DNA from: an uncultured Lachnospiraceae bacterium
GTDB lineage: Bacteria > Bacillota > Clostridia > Lachnospirales > Lachnospiraceae
DNA length: 10,116 bases
Assembly (NCBI GenBank): GCA_945836565.1
Contig: CAMALN010000043.1
Location: 1-10,116 of the forward strand
Direction of reading: 5' to 3'
Numbering within the stretch: the stretch's first letter is position 1; every line of letters begins with the position of its first letter. Shown piece after piece: positions 1 through 6,950 of the stretch. A model generated the notes under the pieces. It had not been told where the DNA came from and did not search any database. It worked only from the letters and a program-made list of their open reading frames with translations. The position numbers and the translations under genes are program-made.

Positions 1-698
1 CTGACCACAAGGTTTCTTAATACTCCCTCATGTCTCAGCTTGTGGTAAAACGGAACATTTTTCTCTCTAAAAAAGTTCTCAGTATATTCAAGGATAGCGC
101 CCCAGTCCGAATTAATTATCTTACATTCCTTTACATTTAGGATGTCGTAGAAGCCACCCTTTTTATGAAGACCAAGCGCCAGCGGTCCATCCTTATATTC
201 ATCTCCAAAGGTGAATTCCATCTTGTTTCGATAATTTGTTCTTACAGGGGATGACAGTATGCCCTCCCATATACAATCTGATGAAATCCCTGTCGTACCG
301 GCATCATCAGCTGCAACACTATTCTCAAAGCTCTTGACCGTCGTACTTTTGTCTGTTATATACGGAGCAAGCAGCTTCTTCACCATATCTTCCTTGAGCT
401 TAAGCTGGTTGTCATACGACATGCTCTGATAAGCGCAGCCGCCGCACATTCCGAAATACGGACACAGTTCATCACTATCCTCTAATGGTGATTTTTCCAG
501 CACCTCAAGCAGACGCCCTTCCACCATACCGGCTTTCTTCTTGCTAATCATAAACCGCACCTTCTGCCCCGGAAGTGCACCCTTTATAGTTACCTTTACC
601 ATTTCATCCGAATCCACTGACTTGGGCAGCTTCAGGCTTGCCTTATTCGGGAAGTCATAGCCTGTTATTACACCCTCATATATCTCGCCTTTTTTCAT
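1..698 (-). CDS. rlmD: 23S rRNA (uracil-C5)-methyltransferase, RlmD/RlmCD (RumA/TrmA) family, 5' part only
   Basis: The protein starts at the ATG at 698-696 and runs off the left edge after 232 codons; about half of the roughly 450-residue family length is visible. Family members transfer a methyl group from SAM to C5 of uracil in 23S rRNA in the cytoplasm. The visible part has an N-terminal TRAM-like beta region (residues about 1-68, basic). It is followed by the iron-sulfur cluster motif C79-x5-C85-x2-C88 (CPYFGMCGGC), with a fourth cysteine at C192 in VKECKI. The segment SPVRTNYRNKMEFTFG (150-165) is typical of the family. The SAM-binding and catalytic parts lie outside the window. An AAAGGA ribosome binding site sits a few bases upstream of the start. 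The gene follows the DUF4143 ATPase by 31 bases on the same strand, so read-through is possible. Methylated position (747, 1939 or both) cannot be told from this part; the family call is firm. Confidence 0.9.
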   Translation of the reverse strand, partial: MKKGEIYEGVITGYDFPNKASLKLPKSVDSDEMVKVTIKGALPGQKVRFMISKKKAGMVEGRLLEVLEKSPLEDSDELCPYFGMCGGCAYQSMSYDNQLKLKEDMVKKLLAPYITDKSTTVKSFENSVAADDAGTTGISSDCIWEGILSSPVRTNYRNKMEFTFGDEYKDGPLALGLHKKGGFYDILNVKECKIINSDWGAILEYTENFFREKNVPFYHKLRHEGVLRNLVV

Positions 699-729
699 AT
701 ATATTCCTTTCGTTCACAGTACGTTTCAC

Positions 730-2070
730 CTAGTTATTATCTAATGCTTTTAGAAATGCCTTCATCATAAAAGCACAGAAATACGGAAACGTGTATATAT
801 TGTTCGCATATCCGATATTAAAATTTCCCAGCTTTATACCATGATGTATATCCCCGTAATTCTCATTTTTTATCAATGCTGATAATGATTTTGAACCATC
901 CTGATTTGACTTAACCTCCACCGGAAGTAATTCATTTTTTGTTCTGACAAAAAAATCCTCTTCTAACGTCGAATTATCTTTTTTATAATAAAATAATCCC
1001 ATTCCTTGTTTTACAAATGCCTCAGCTACAAAATTTTCATACAAAGCACCTTTGTATACTCCCAGATTTTTATTTACCCTTAAGTCCTCCTGAGCTTCCT
1101 CGTCCAAGGCAGAAACCAACAATCCGGTATCCGGATAATACAGCTTGTACTTACTTTCATCAATATTTCCTTTTAATGGCAATTCGGGATAATGCAAACA
1201 ATTACATTCTGTGATTACTCCGGCATCTATAAGCCACTCTATACATCCTGTATACTCTCTGGATCTGGCATTTTTATTAATCTTATTAAACTGAAATTTC
1301 TTGTTTTCCTTTGCAAGCTGTGCCGGAATGCTTCGATACACACTTATTATCTTCGCTTGGTCTAATCCCTCAGCATACTTTCTCACGTCCTCTTCATAAT
1401 CCAATCGAATCTGCTCTTGTATATCCAGAGAGCCTGTAAATGTGCCTGTTTCTATATAACTTCGCACTACGTCCGGCATACCACCAAGCACACAATAATC
1501 CAAAAATAAAGACTTATATACAGTCAGCTCTGTTTCGCTAAATGGTGTCAACGAAATCATATGCTTTAATATGTCTTGTATTTGTTCATCCTTGTATCCC
1601 TTTGCCCACAAAAATTCTTCAAAATCCATAGAATACATCTCATAATCTGTTTTATTTCCAACACTGTTACTATGAATTTTTTTATAATTTATTCCTAACA
1701 TTGAGCCACTACATATCACATCATATTTTCCGTCTATATTAAATGCTTTCAAAGTAGTTGCTATATCCGGATATTCCTGTATCTCATCAAATATAATAAT
1801 TGTTTCCCCCGAAACAAAACTGATTTTAGTATTTATAAGCGATATATTCTTAATCACCGTTTCAACATCATATCCATCATTAACAATATTCCCATACTTT
1901 TTATCTAATGCAAAGTTGATGTATATAACATTACTATAATTTTCATTTGCAAAATGTAAAATCGATTCTGTCTTTCCAATCTGTCTTGCCCCCTTTACAA
2001 TCAGGGGCTTATGTGCAGAATCCTTCTTCCAATTAAGTAAAAAATCATCAATTTTTCTTTTAAAATACAT
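730..2070 (-). CDS. AAA-type ATP-binding protein with C-terminal DUF4143 / PD-(D/E)XK-like region
   Basis: I chose the ATG at 2070 (446 aa) because a strong GGAGGTGA lies 6 bases before it; the in-frame ATG at 2088 would place that site inside the gene. Walker A is GARQIGKT (residues 27-34), Walker B IIIFDEIQ (91-98), and a sensor-1-like VICSGSMLG lies at 118-126. This matches the AAA_14 ATPase core. The C-terminal half matches the DUF4143 pattern, with E345 in LYENFVAE, D372 in EEDFF and E385-x-K387 in LLPVEVKSN; this looks like a PD-(D/E)XK nuclease-type active site. No cellular role is established for this large family; proposals are mostly inference. The gene is visibly richer in A+T than its neighbours and sits as a single gene between a terminator and rlmD, suggesting transfer. 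Family call firm, function unknown. Confidence 0.9.
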   Translation of the reverse strand: MYFKRKIDDFLLNWKKDSAHKPLIVKGARQIGKTESILHFANENYSNVIYINFALDKKYGNIVNDGYDVETVIKNISLINTKISFVSGETIIIFDEIQEYPDIATTLKAFNIDGKYDVICSGSMLGINYKKIHSNSVGNKTDYEMYSMDFEEFLWAKGYKDEQIQDILKHMISLTPFSETELTVYKSLFLDYCVLGGMPDVVRSYIETGTFTGSLDIQEQIRLDYEEDVRKYAEGLDQAKIISVYRSIPAQLAKENKKFQFNKINKNARSREYTGCIEWLIDAGVITECNCLHYPELPLKGNIDESKYKLYYPDTGLLVSALDEEAQEDLRVNKNLGVYKGALYENFVAEAFVKQGMGLFYYKKDNSTLEEDFFVRTKNELLPVEVKSNQDGSKSLSALIKNENYGDIHHGIKLGNFNIGYANNIYTFPYFCAFMMKAFLKALDNN

Positions 2071-2097
2071 CTGCTTCACCTCCACCATAATTAACTT

Positions 2098-2182
2098 ATC
2101 ACATTTTATGGGCTAGTTCAATGCCAATCATCACATTTTATGAGCTAGTTTTTCTAATTTTATCACATTTTATGCACAAATT
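2098..2182. repeat. Three direct repeats with exact 32-bp period upstream of the ATPase gene
   Basis: Units at 2098-2118, 2130-2150 and 2162-2182 share the 13-base core ATCACATTTTATG. The first two agree at 20 of 21 bases, continuing into G(G/A)GCTAGTT; the third keeps the core and diverges after it. Starts are exactly 32 bp apart, close to three helical turns, so the three copies face the same side of the DNA. They fill the space between the upstream terminator and the ATPase ribosome binding site. Most likely this is an operator or protein-binding array for the ATPase promoter; binding of the ATPase itself is speculative. Possible promoter elements on the minus strand (TTGGCA at 2127-2122, TTGAAC at 2121-2116) fall between units. 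Confidence 0.85.
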
Positions 2183-2184
2183 AA

Positions 2185-2212
2185 CAAAAACTGCACATAA
2201 GTGCAGTTTTTG
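2185..2212 (-). terminator. Intrinsic terminator of the methyltransferase-protease-rdgB-yfcE operon
   Basis: A perfect 12-bp inverted repeat (2185-2196 and 2201-2212) encloses a 4-base loop. The core is CTGCAC/GTGCAG, flanked by A and T runs, so that a run of U follows the GC-containing stem in either direction. It lies 19 bases after the stop codon of the phosphoesterase gene and just ahead of the repeat array of the ATPase gene, so it separates the two minus-strand units. Confidence 0.85.
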
Positions 2213-2231
2213 CTTATTTACTCAATCCTAA

Positions 2232-2726
2232 TCAATCTATGCTGCCAAACCTACATTCTATACCTTCATCATCATCAAGCTCCAGTATAGCAAAGGTTTT
2301 CTTCTTATCCTCCTGTCTCGGTCTCGATATGCTGCCCGGATTGATAATGGTTACATCGCCCTCATCATATACGGGAATGTGTATATGTCCGAATAATGCT
2401 ATATCACACTCATTTTCCAGCGCCTTATAACGAAGAAAATCCAAGCCGAAATTGACACCCTCTATATGACCATGCGCAGCGTATATCTTATGCCTTCCCA
2501 TAGTAATTATCACGCGTTTTTTAAGCTCATTACTATAGTCACAATTACCTGCCACAATGTATGTAGGCACGCCTGCCATCCTCTCAACCTCAGGATAGTC
2601 AGCTCCGACATCTCCGAGATGAAACATGGCATGCAATTCACCATATTTACTTTTAGCTTTATCAATTGCCTTTCTCACATTTTCATTTACTCCATGTGAG
2701 TCGCTTATCACAAGTATTCTTCTCAT
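2232..2726 (-). CDS. yfcE: YfcE/YsnB-family metallophosphoesterase
   Basis: This is a 164-aa single-domain calcineurin-like phosphoesterase, a usual length for the YfcE/MJ0936 group, which hydrolyses phosphodiesters with two metal ions in the cytoplasm. All metal-binding motifs are visible: D9-x-H11 (ISDSHG), G38-D39 (HLGDV), GNCD (60-63, N61), H85 (AAHGH) and G113-H114-x-H116 (FGHIHIP), followed by the typical NPGSISRPR (129-137). The natural substrate is not known for most members. It is the last gene of the operon and follows rdgB by 110 bases; the same pair is found in Bacillus subtilis as ysnA-ysnB, which supports a link with nucleotide clean-up, though this is by association. The ribosome binding site before the ATG (GGTGG) is weak compared with its neighbours. 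A strong hairpin follows the stop codon. Confidence 0.92.
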   Translation of the reverse strand: MRRILVISDSHGVNENVRKAIDKAKSKYGELHAMFHLGDVGADYPEVERMAGVPTYIVAGNCDYSNELKKRVIITMGRHKIYAAHGHIEGVNFGLDFLRYKALENECDIALFGHIHIPVYDEGDVTIINPGSISRPRQEDKKKTFAILELDDDEGIECRFGSID

Positions 2727-2836
2727 GTCACAACCACCAATATCTCATCCTTCTCTTCATGCAATCAATTTTCCACCATCATACATCACTTTCCTGCACT
2801 ACATCATTTAGGATTTGCATCTTACACTAACCCTGT

Positions 2837-3418
2837 CTACAGCACCTCTCGTATCATACGAAGCGCCTTACCTCTGTGACTTATCTCATTCTTCTCCTCA
2901 GGGCTAAGCTCGGCTGTTGTCTTGCCATATTCCGGTACATAAAATATAGGGTCATATCCGAAGCCATTTTCTCCTGCTATCTCATGAGCGATAACACCCT
3001 CGATAGTGCCTCTTCTTGTCTCAACTCTTCCATCCGGAAATGCCGCTGCTATGGCACATACGAATCTCGCTGTCCTTTTTTCCTCAGGCACATCCTTTAA
3101 ATTATCAATTATCATCTGATTCTTGATCGTATATGGTGTATCCTCACCCTGCCATCTTGCAGAATATATGCCGGGTGCCTTGTCCATCGCATCCACCTCG
3201 AGTCCGCTGTCGTCTGCCAGCACCACGCAACCTGCTATCTTCGCTATGGCTGTCGCCTTTATGGCGGCATTTTCCTCAAAGGTCTTGCCATCCTCGACTA
3301 TATCCACATCTATACCTGCCTCCTTCATGGACAGTATCTCATATCCGCAATCTGCAAGTATCATACGGATTTCCTTCATTTTATTCTCATTTCCCGTAGC
3401 AAATATCAACCTCTTCAT
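2837..3418 (-). CDS. rdgB: XTP/dITP diphosphatase (RdgB/HAM1 family)
   Basis: The enzyme hydrolyses non-canonical purine nucleoside triphosphates (ITP, dITP, XTP) to the monophosphate and pyrophosphate, keeping deaminated purines out of DNA and RNA. The 193-aa length is normal. Family motifs are in order: the N-terminal substrate loop ATGNENKMKEI (7-17), E49-N50 in TFEENA, ADDSGLEV with the catalytic acidic residues (68-75), GFGYDPIF (152-159) and SHRGKAL (180-186). The start is the ATG at 3418, since AAGGAGGAG lies 6 bases before it; an in-frame ATG at 3466 would run into the preceding gene and has no such site. The gene follows the protease stop codon by 17 bases and is followed by the phosphoesterase gene, the common Firmicutes pairing. 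Confidence 0.95.
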   Translation of the reverse strand: MKRLIFATGNENKMKEIRMILADCGYEILSMKEAGIDVDIVEDGKTFEENAAIKATAIAKIAGCVVLADDSGLEVDAMDKAPGIYSARWQGEDTPYTIKNQMIIDNLKDVPEEKRTARFVCAIAAAFPDGRVETRRGTIEGVIAHEIAGENGFGYDPIFYVPEYGKTTAELSPEEKNEISHRGKALRMIREVL

Positions 3419-3435
3419 TACGGCTCCTCCTTGTA

Positions 3436-5142
3436 TTATCTCTTCCTCGTAAATGCCTTCAGGCACACGTTACAATTTTCCTTCTCCTCAGCACTCTGCC
3501 ATATCTCCCCATACAGACTTATATAGCCCTGTCCGTCCGAGATATCAAAGCTTGAAGTATTCTCATCATGATTATATTCTATAGCAACCGGATAATCCAC
3601 TCCCGGCGTCTTAATCTTCACAACCACCGCAAAGGTCTCTCCATCATCAAGCGGAATCTCCTCAGGGAAATCCACCGTATAGTATCCGGCATATTTCATA
3701 GAGCCCGCAACTACATATTCCCTGTTCTTAAGAGAGTCCGTTCCCTCGAAATGTCGCACCACATACATCTCAAACTCGGTATCAGGTGCTGTCGCATAAA
3801 ATGCTGCTGCCGCAAGGCTTTCACCCTCACCGGCTGTATATACATTTGCCAGATAACACTCCTCATCTCCGAAGCCTATCTGCCCTACCCAGCCGAGCAG
3901 ATCCGACTGATACAGCTTGTCATAATTATTCGCCTCACCAATCCTGCTGTAAACCACAGCGGTGTTACAGATATTGCTGTCATAGTAGGATACATAGAAA
4001 TATCCACCCTCGCCAAAGGCTTCACCCCAGCTATTCTTGCATATAAATGCACCGTTTCCCTCCGGTTCTATGGTAAACCTTTCCTTCGGATAATTGTCAT
4101 CCCAGCCAACGATTACAACATCATGATTCGGCTGCTCTATACCATCATAATAATATGCACTGTTATCCTTTGAATAATACGCTGATACGCTGTCGACATA
4201 CGCAAGCTGCATATACATAGAGGTCTCTGCCCCGCCGTATCTAAACACTGCACTCTTTATGGTCTGTATATCTCTGTCCTTTATGATTATAGCCTCCTCA
4301 AGATGCTTTACAGCCTCAAGATTCGGATTGCTCATGCCGTCCCCGTAAGGGTCGTCCTCCTCATATACAGGCCCCTGCCAAGCCGCCATATATGCGATAC
4401 TCATCAGCGCCTCGCCACCCTTATCAGTACTGCGTTTGTAGCTGTTACACATCGTCATATGGTCAGGCGAAAAGCATGTCTGTTCCATAGGTAGCAATGA
4501 TGACTCAAGTGCTCCAAGAGATGCGAATGCCCAGCAGGTGCCCGACTTACCCTGATCCCTGACCGCTGAGGTTCTTCCGAACTCACGCATATCATATCTG
4601 GCAGGCAGAAGCTTCTCCGTCTCTGCAAGCTTGACCAAATCAATCCACTTTGAGTCGAGGCTGTACTTTACCTTATAATTCAGATACTCGCTTATATCAT
4701 TGAACGGTATGAAGGTCTTACCCTTGTCATCGTCATATATCACCTTTGAGGACATATCAACCTTTATCGTATTATTTACAGTTGCCTTACCGGAGCCCAC
4801 CTCAAGCATAATCTTATTATCCCCGCGCATTATAAGGATGCTGCCATCCGGATACTCAACCACGCTGCAGTTTAATAGCTTGCGCACAAACTCTGTCTCT
4901 ACCATAAGCTTCATCCTGTCGCTTACATAGAAATCATAGTTAAAGCCCTCCAATGCATTTCCGCCCACAGTTACAGCGATGTCCTCTGCATTGAGCCGCT
5001 CTACCAGCAAGCCTTCATACTCTGCAACAATAGGTGTCATATCTTCCACCGCTACAACACTCGGCTTAGGCCTATTGCTAAACATATATGCAATTGTAAC
5101 CAGCAGCAAAGTCGCCGCCACAGCTGCAAATAATTTCTTCAT
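3436..5142 (-). CDS. Exported papain-like (C1A) cysteine protease with N-terminal Cu-amine-oxidase-N-like domain and lectin-like C-terminus
   Basis: The 568-aa protein begins with a signal peptide or membrane anchor (MKKLFAAVAATLLLVTIAYMF, about 1-21), so it acts outside the membrane. Residues about 55-168 resemble the copper amine oxidase N-terminal domain (PDGSILIMRGDNKIMLEVG, then FIPFNDISEYLNYKVKY), which in Clostridia usually serves as an accessory wall or stalk module. The protease domain follows: LPARYDMRE (179-187), Q197 of the oxyanion hole, C203 in GKSGTCWAFA, H340 in PNHDVVIVGWDDN and N370 in CKNSWG, so the catalytic set is complete. The tail from about 400 to 565 fits the lectin-like domain often found after this protease type. 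No LPxTG or second membrane span is seen. The ATG starts 10 bases after the methyltransferase stop, with AAGGA overlapping that stop region. The target is unknown; a role in processing surface or environmental proteins is inference. Confidence 0.9.
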   Translation of the reverse strand: MKKLFAAVAATLLLVTIAYMFSNRPKPSVVAVEDMTPIVAEYEGLLVERLNAEDIAVTVGGNALEGFNYDFYVSDRMKLMVETEFVRKLLNCSVVEYPDGSILIMRGDNKIMLEVGSGKATVNNTIKVDMSSKVIYDDDKGKTFIPFNDISEYLNYKVKYSLDSKWIDLVKLAETEKLLPARYDMREFGRTSAVRDQGKSGTCWAFASLGALESSLLPMEQTCFSPDHMTMCNSYKRSTDKGGEALMSIAYMAAWQGPVYEEDDPYGDGMSNPNLEAVKHLEEAIIIKDRDIQTIKSAVFRYGGAETSMYMQLAYVDSVSAYYSKDNSAYYYDGIEQPNHDVVIVGWDDNYPKERFTIEPEGNGAFICKNSWGEAFGEGGYFYVSYYDSNICNTAVVYSRIGEANNYDKLYQSDLLGWVGQIGFGDEECYLANVYTAGEGESLAAAAFYATAPDTEFEMYVVRHFEGTDSLKNREYVVAGSMKYAGYYTVDFPEEIPLDDGETFAVVVKIKTPGVDYPVAIEYNHDENTSSFDISDGQGYISLYGEIWQSAEEKENCNVCLKAFTRKR

Positions 5143-5152
5143 CTGTTAATCC

Positions 5153-6304
5153 TTATTTATTCCTTCTTGGTGGTTTCGGTCCCATGAACTGGTAGAAATA
5201 TGACTTTATCATACCGTTATATATCTTCCTGTTCTTGTCCGCCTTTCTTCCGATGTACTTTTCCGCATCCTCGTATGAGGTGATTAGATACATCGACCAG
5301 TCCTCAAGTGCCCTATAGCTTTCACCTATGGTCTTATACAAGGCCGGCAATGCTTCTTTTTCCTCCAGTCTCTCACCATACGGAGGGTTCGTTATGATGA
5401 ATCCGTAATGCTTAGGATGCCTTAGCTCCTTCACATCCCTTGCCTGAAAATGAATATACCTGTCCACTCCCGCAGCCCTCGCATTTGCCATAGCACATTT
5501 TACTATATCCGGGTCAAGGTCATATCCTTGAATATTCATCTCTATATCCTTTGTCTCCAGATCCCTTGCCTCTGTTCTGGCATCCTTCCACATTGCCGCC
5601 GAGGTAAGCTTATGCCAGTTTTCAGCAGTGAAATCCCTGTTTACTCCCGGAGCAATATGCGCTCCTATCATAGCCGCCTCTATAGGAAATGTTCCGCTTC
5701 CGCAAAACGGATCCACCAACACTCTGTCATGCTTCCATGGAGTAAGCATCAAAAGTGCCGATGCCAGAGTCTCAGATATAGGTGCCTTTCCGACGAGCTG
5801 CCTATACCCCCTCTTATGCAATGACACACCTGAGGTATCGAGCCCGATAGTCACCATATCCTTGAAGATAAATACTCGAATCGGATACTCATCTCCGTCC
5901 TCGTCGAATCTCGATACCCTGTATGTCTGCTTCATTCGTTCCACAATTGCTTTCTTCACTATAGACTGGATAGCGCTTCCCGAGAAAAGTGCGCTTTTGT
6001 TCGTTGTCGCCTTAGTAACCCAGAACCTCGCGTCTCTTGGCAGAAGCTCCTCCCATGCGATAGCCTTGGTGCCCTCGAACAGCTCATCGAAATCCGTCGC
6101 CTTAAAGGTATCCCCCATTTTGAGCAATATTCTCTCTGCAGTTCTTATAAATATATTCGCCCTGCACACAGCACCTTCATCTCCCGCAAAGGTTACTCGT
6201 CCGTCCTCAACCGACACTATCTCGTATCCCAGCTCCAATATTTCTTTTTTAAGCACCGCCTCAAGTCCAAAATGACATGGTGCTATGAATTCATATCTAC
6301 CCAT
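5153..6304 (-). CDS. ypsC: THUMP-domain class I SAM-dependent RNA methyltransferase (YpsC/RlmL family)
   Basis: This 383-aa protein has the UPF0020 architecture. The N-terminal part (about 5-160) combines a ferredoxin-like and THUMP region beginning EFIAPCHFGLEAVLKKEI. The stretch SGVSLHKRGYR (158-168) is the family linker. The Rossmann methylase domain has the SAM loop DPFCGSGTFPIEAAMI (198-213), an acidic motif at GYDLD (260-264) and the catalytic NPPYGER (306-312) that marks N-methylation of a base amino group. In E. coli the related half of RlmL makes m2G2445 in 23S rRNA; the Gram-positive short form lacks the fused second methylase (RlmK part), as here. The exact target is inferred by homology. 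It is the first gene of a four-gene operon, 25 bases or so behind the predicted transcription start; the ribosome binding site is a modest GGATGGA. Confidence 0.92.
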   Translation of the reverse strand: MGRYEFIAPCHFGLEAVLKKEILELGYEIVSVEDGRVTFAGDEGAVCRANIFIRTAERILLKMGDTFKATDFDELFEGTKAIAWEELLPRDARFWVTKATTNKSALFSGSAIQSIVKKAIVERMKQTYRVSRFDEDGDEYPIRVFIFKDMVTIGLDTSGVSLHKRGYRQLVGKAPISETLASALLMLTPWKHDRVLVDPFCGSGTFPIEAAMIGAHIAPGVNRDFTAENWHKLTSAAMWKDARTEARDLETKDIEMNIQGYDLDPDIVKCAMANARAAGVDRYIHFQARDVKELRHPKHYGFIITNPPYGERLEEKEALPALYKTIGESYRALEDWSMYLITSYEDAEKYIGRKADKNRKIYNGMIKSYFYQFMGPKPPRRNK

Positions 6305-6335
6305 ACTTTTTCCATCCTACTATAATATGTTTTTC

Positions 6336-6364
6336 ATTTTACTTTTATGGTATTCGTGTGTCAA
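6336..6364 (-). promoter_or_regulatory. Sigma-A-type promoter of the methyltransferase operon
   Basis: On the minus strand the -35 box TTGACA (6364-6359) matches consensus exactly and is followed after 17 bases by the -10 box TAAAAT (6341-6336), one mismatch from TATAAT. The predicted start of transcription is about 25 bases before the methyltransferase ATG at 6304. No operator-like palindrome overlaps it, so it looks constitutive. Confidence 0.75.
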
Positions 6365-6415
6365 TATCAATATACTACATATTTCTTCTGTAAAATGCTT
6401 GATTTTCCGTAATAT

Positions 6416-6730
6416 TTACCTCTTGCCTCCCGCACTCAGCGAGCCCTTGTATTCTGCAAGTCCGCCAACAGTATTTATTACCCTGTATCCCTTTTCCACC
6501 AGAAGCTTAGCTGCTATGGCACTGGCACCTCCGGTATCGCAATATAATATAAGCGTTCTGTTCTTTGGCAAATTGATATGTCCCCGACTTATCTCCTCAA
6601 GCGGAACATTTACAGCCATCGGTATATGCTTCTTATAGAATCTTTCCTTATCCCTGACATCTACTATTATTCCTCCGTTCATCACCGACTCACTCACTAT
6701 ATCTCTTATATTAATACTGTGAAATCTCAT
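6416..6730 (-). CDS. Small single-domain rhodanese-like protein
   Basis: This is a 104-aa single-domain rhodanese if the ATG at 6730 is used; that start is preceded by GGGGGAGGTG at good spacing, whereas the GTG at 6739 lies inside the ribosome binding site. The fold markers are IIVDVRDKERFYKKHIPMAVNVP (residues about 21-43) and the active loop C64-DTGGAS in LILYCDTGGASAIAAK, followed by GYRVINTVGGLAEYKG near the end. The cysteine can carry a persulfide for sulfur transfer, but partners of small free-standing rhodaneses vary and none is visible here. It stands alone: the palindromic element lies upstream and the promoter of the next operon downstream. No clear terminator follows it. Family call is firm, function open. 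Confidence 0.88.
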   Translation of the reverse strand: MRFHSINIRDIVSESVMNGGIIVDVRDKERFYKKHIPMAVNVPLEEISRGHINLPKNRTLILYCDTGGASAIAAKLLVEKGYRVINTVGGLAEYKGSLSAGGKR

Positions 6731-6805
6731 CCTTCTCACCTCCCCCGAACCTGATTAATAGATTTCTTCTTATATATTAAAATATGCTGACCCGTGGAGG
6801 TTGGT

Positions 6806-6942
6806 GCCACTGGGGACGGGAAAACCGGCTTTTTTACTGTCCCCAGTGGCTCTGGCTGTCAAAACCGGGCTTTACCATGCATTTAAAAATCAAAAAAGCC
6901 ACCGGGGACAGTAAAAAAGCCGGTTTTCCCGTCCCCAGTGGC
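6806..6942. repeat. 137-bp palindromic element (REP/MITE-like), perfect 39-bp inverted arms
   Basis: Arms at 6806-6844 and 6904-6942 are perfect reverse complements over 39 bases around a 59-base centre. Each end is itself a hairpin: 6806-6817 pairs with 6839-6850 (12 bp, GCCACTGGGGAC) and 6898-6909 pairs with 6931-6942 with one mismatch. The centre carries degenerate pieces of the arms (AAAACCGGGCTTT near 6861-6873, AAAAAAGCC at 6892-6900). It thus resembles two REP-like hairpins in opposite orientation, like a BIME, or a small non-autonomous element. It contains no plausible gene and begins 8 bases past the deacetylase stop codon. Transcribed, it would form a very stable stem that may protect or end the upstream mRNA, but no U run follows, so it is not a classical terminator. 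Confidence 0.85.
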
Positions 6943-6950
6943 TCAGTGGC

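Noticed and set aside
2098..2182. Possible CRISPR array (three evenly spaced repeats)
   Set aside because: The spacers are only 11 bases, there are three units, and no cas gene is near; it fits an operator array better.
2730..2750. Six-codon leader peptide (MRYWWL) ending just before the phosphoesterase ATG
   Set aside because: The purine-rich stretch touches its ATG directly, leaving no spacing for ribosome binding, and the peptide does not fit a known attenuator.
3568..4173. 201-codon open frame on the plus strand inside the protease gene
   Set aside because: It lies antisense to a protein with complete catalytic motifs, has no ribosome binding site and its translation shows no family motif.
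5628..6275. 215-codon open frame on the plus strand inside the THUMP methyltransferase gene
   Set aside because: It is serine-rich antisense sequence opposite a well-supported methyltransferase; a mirror frame only.
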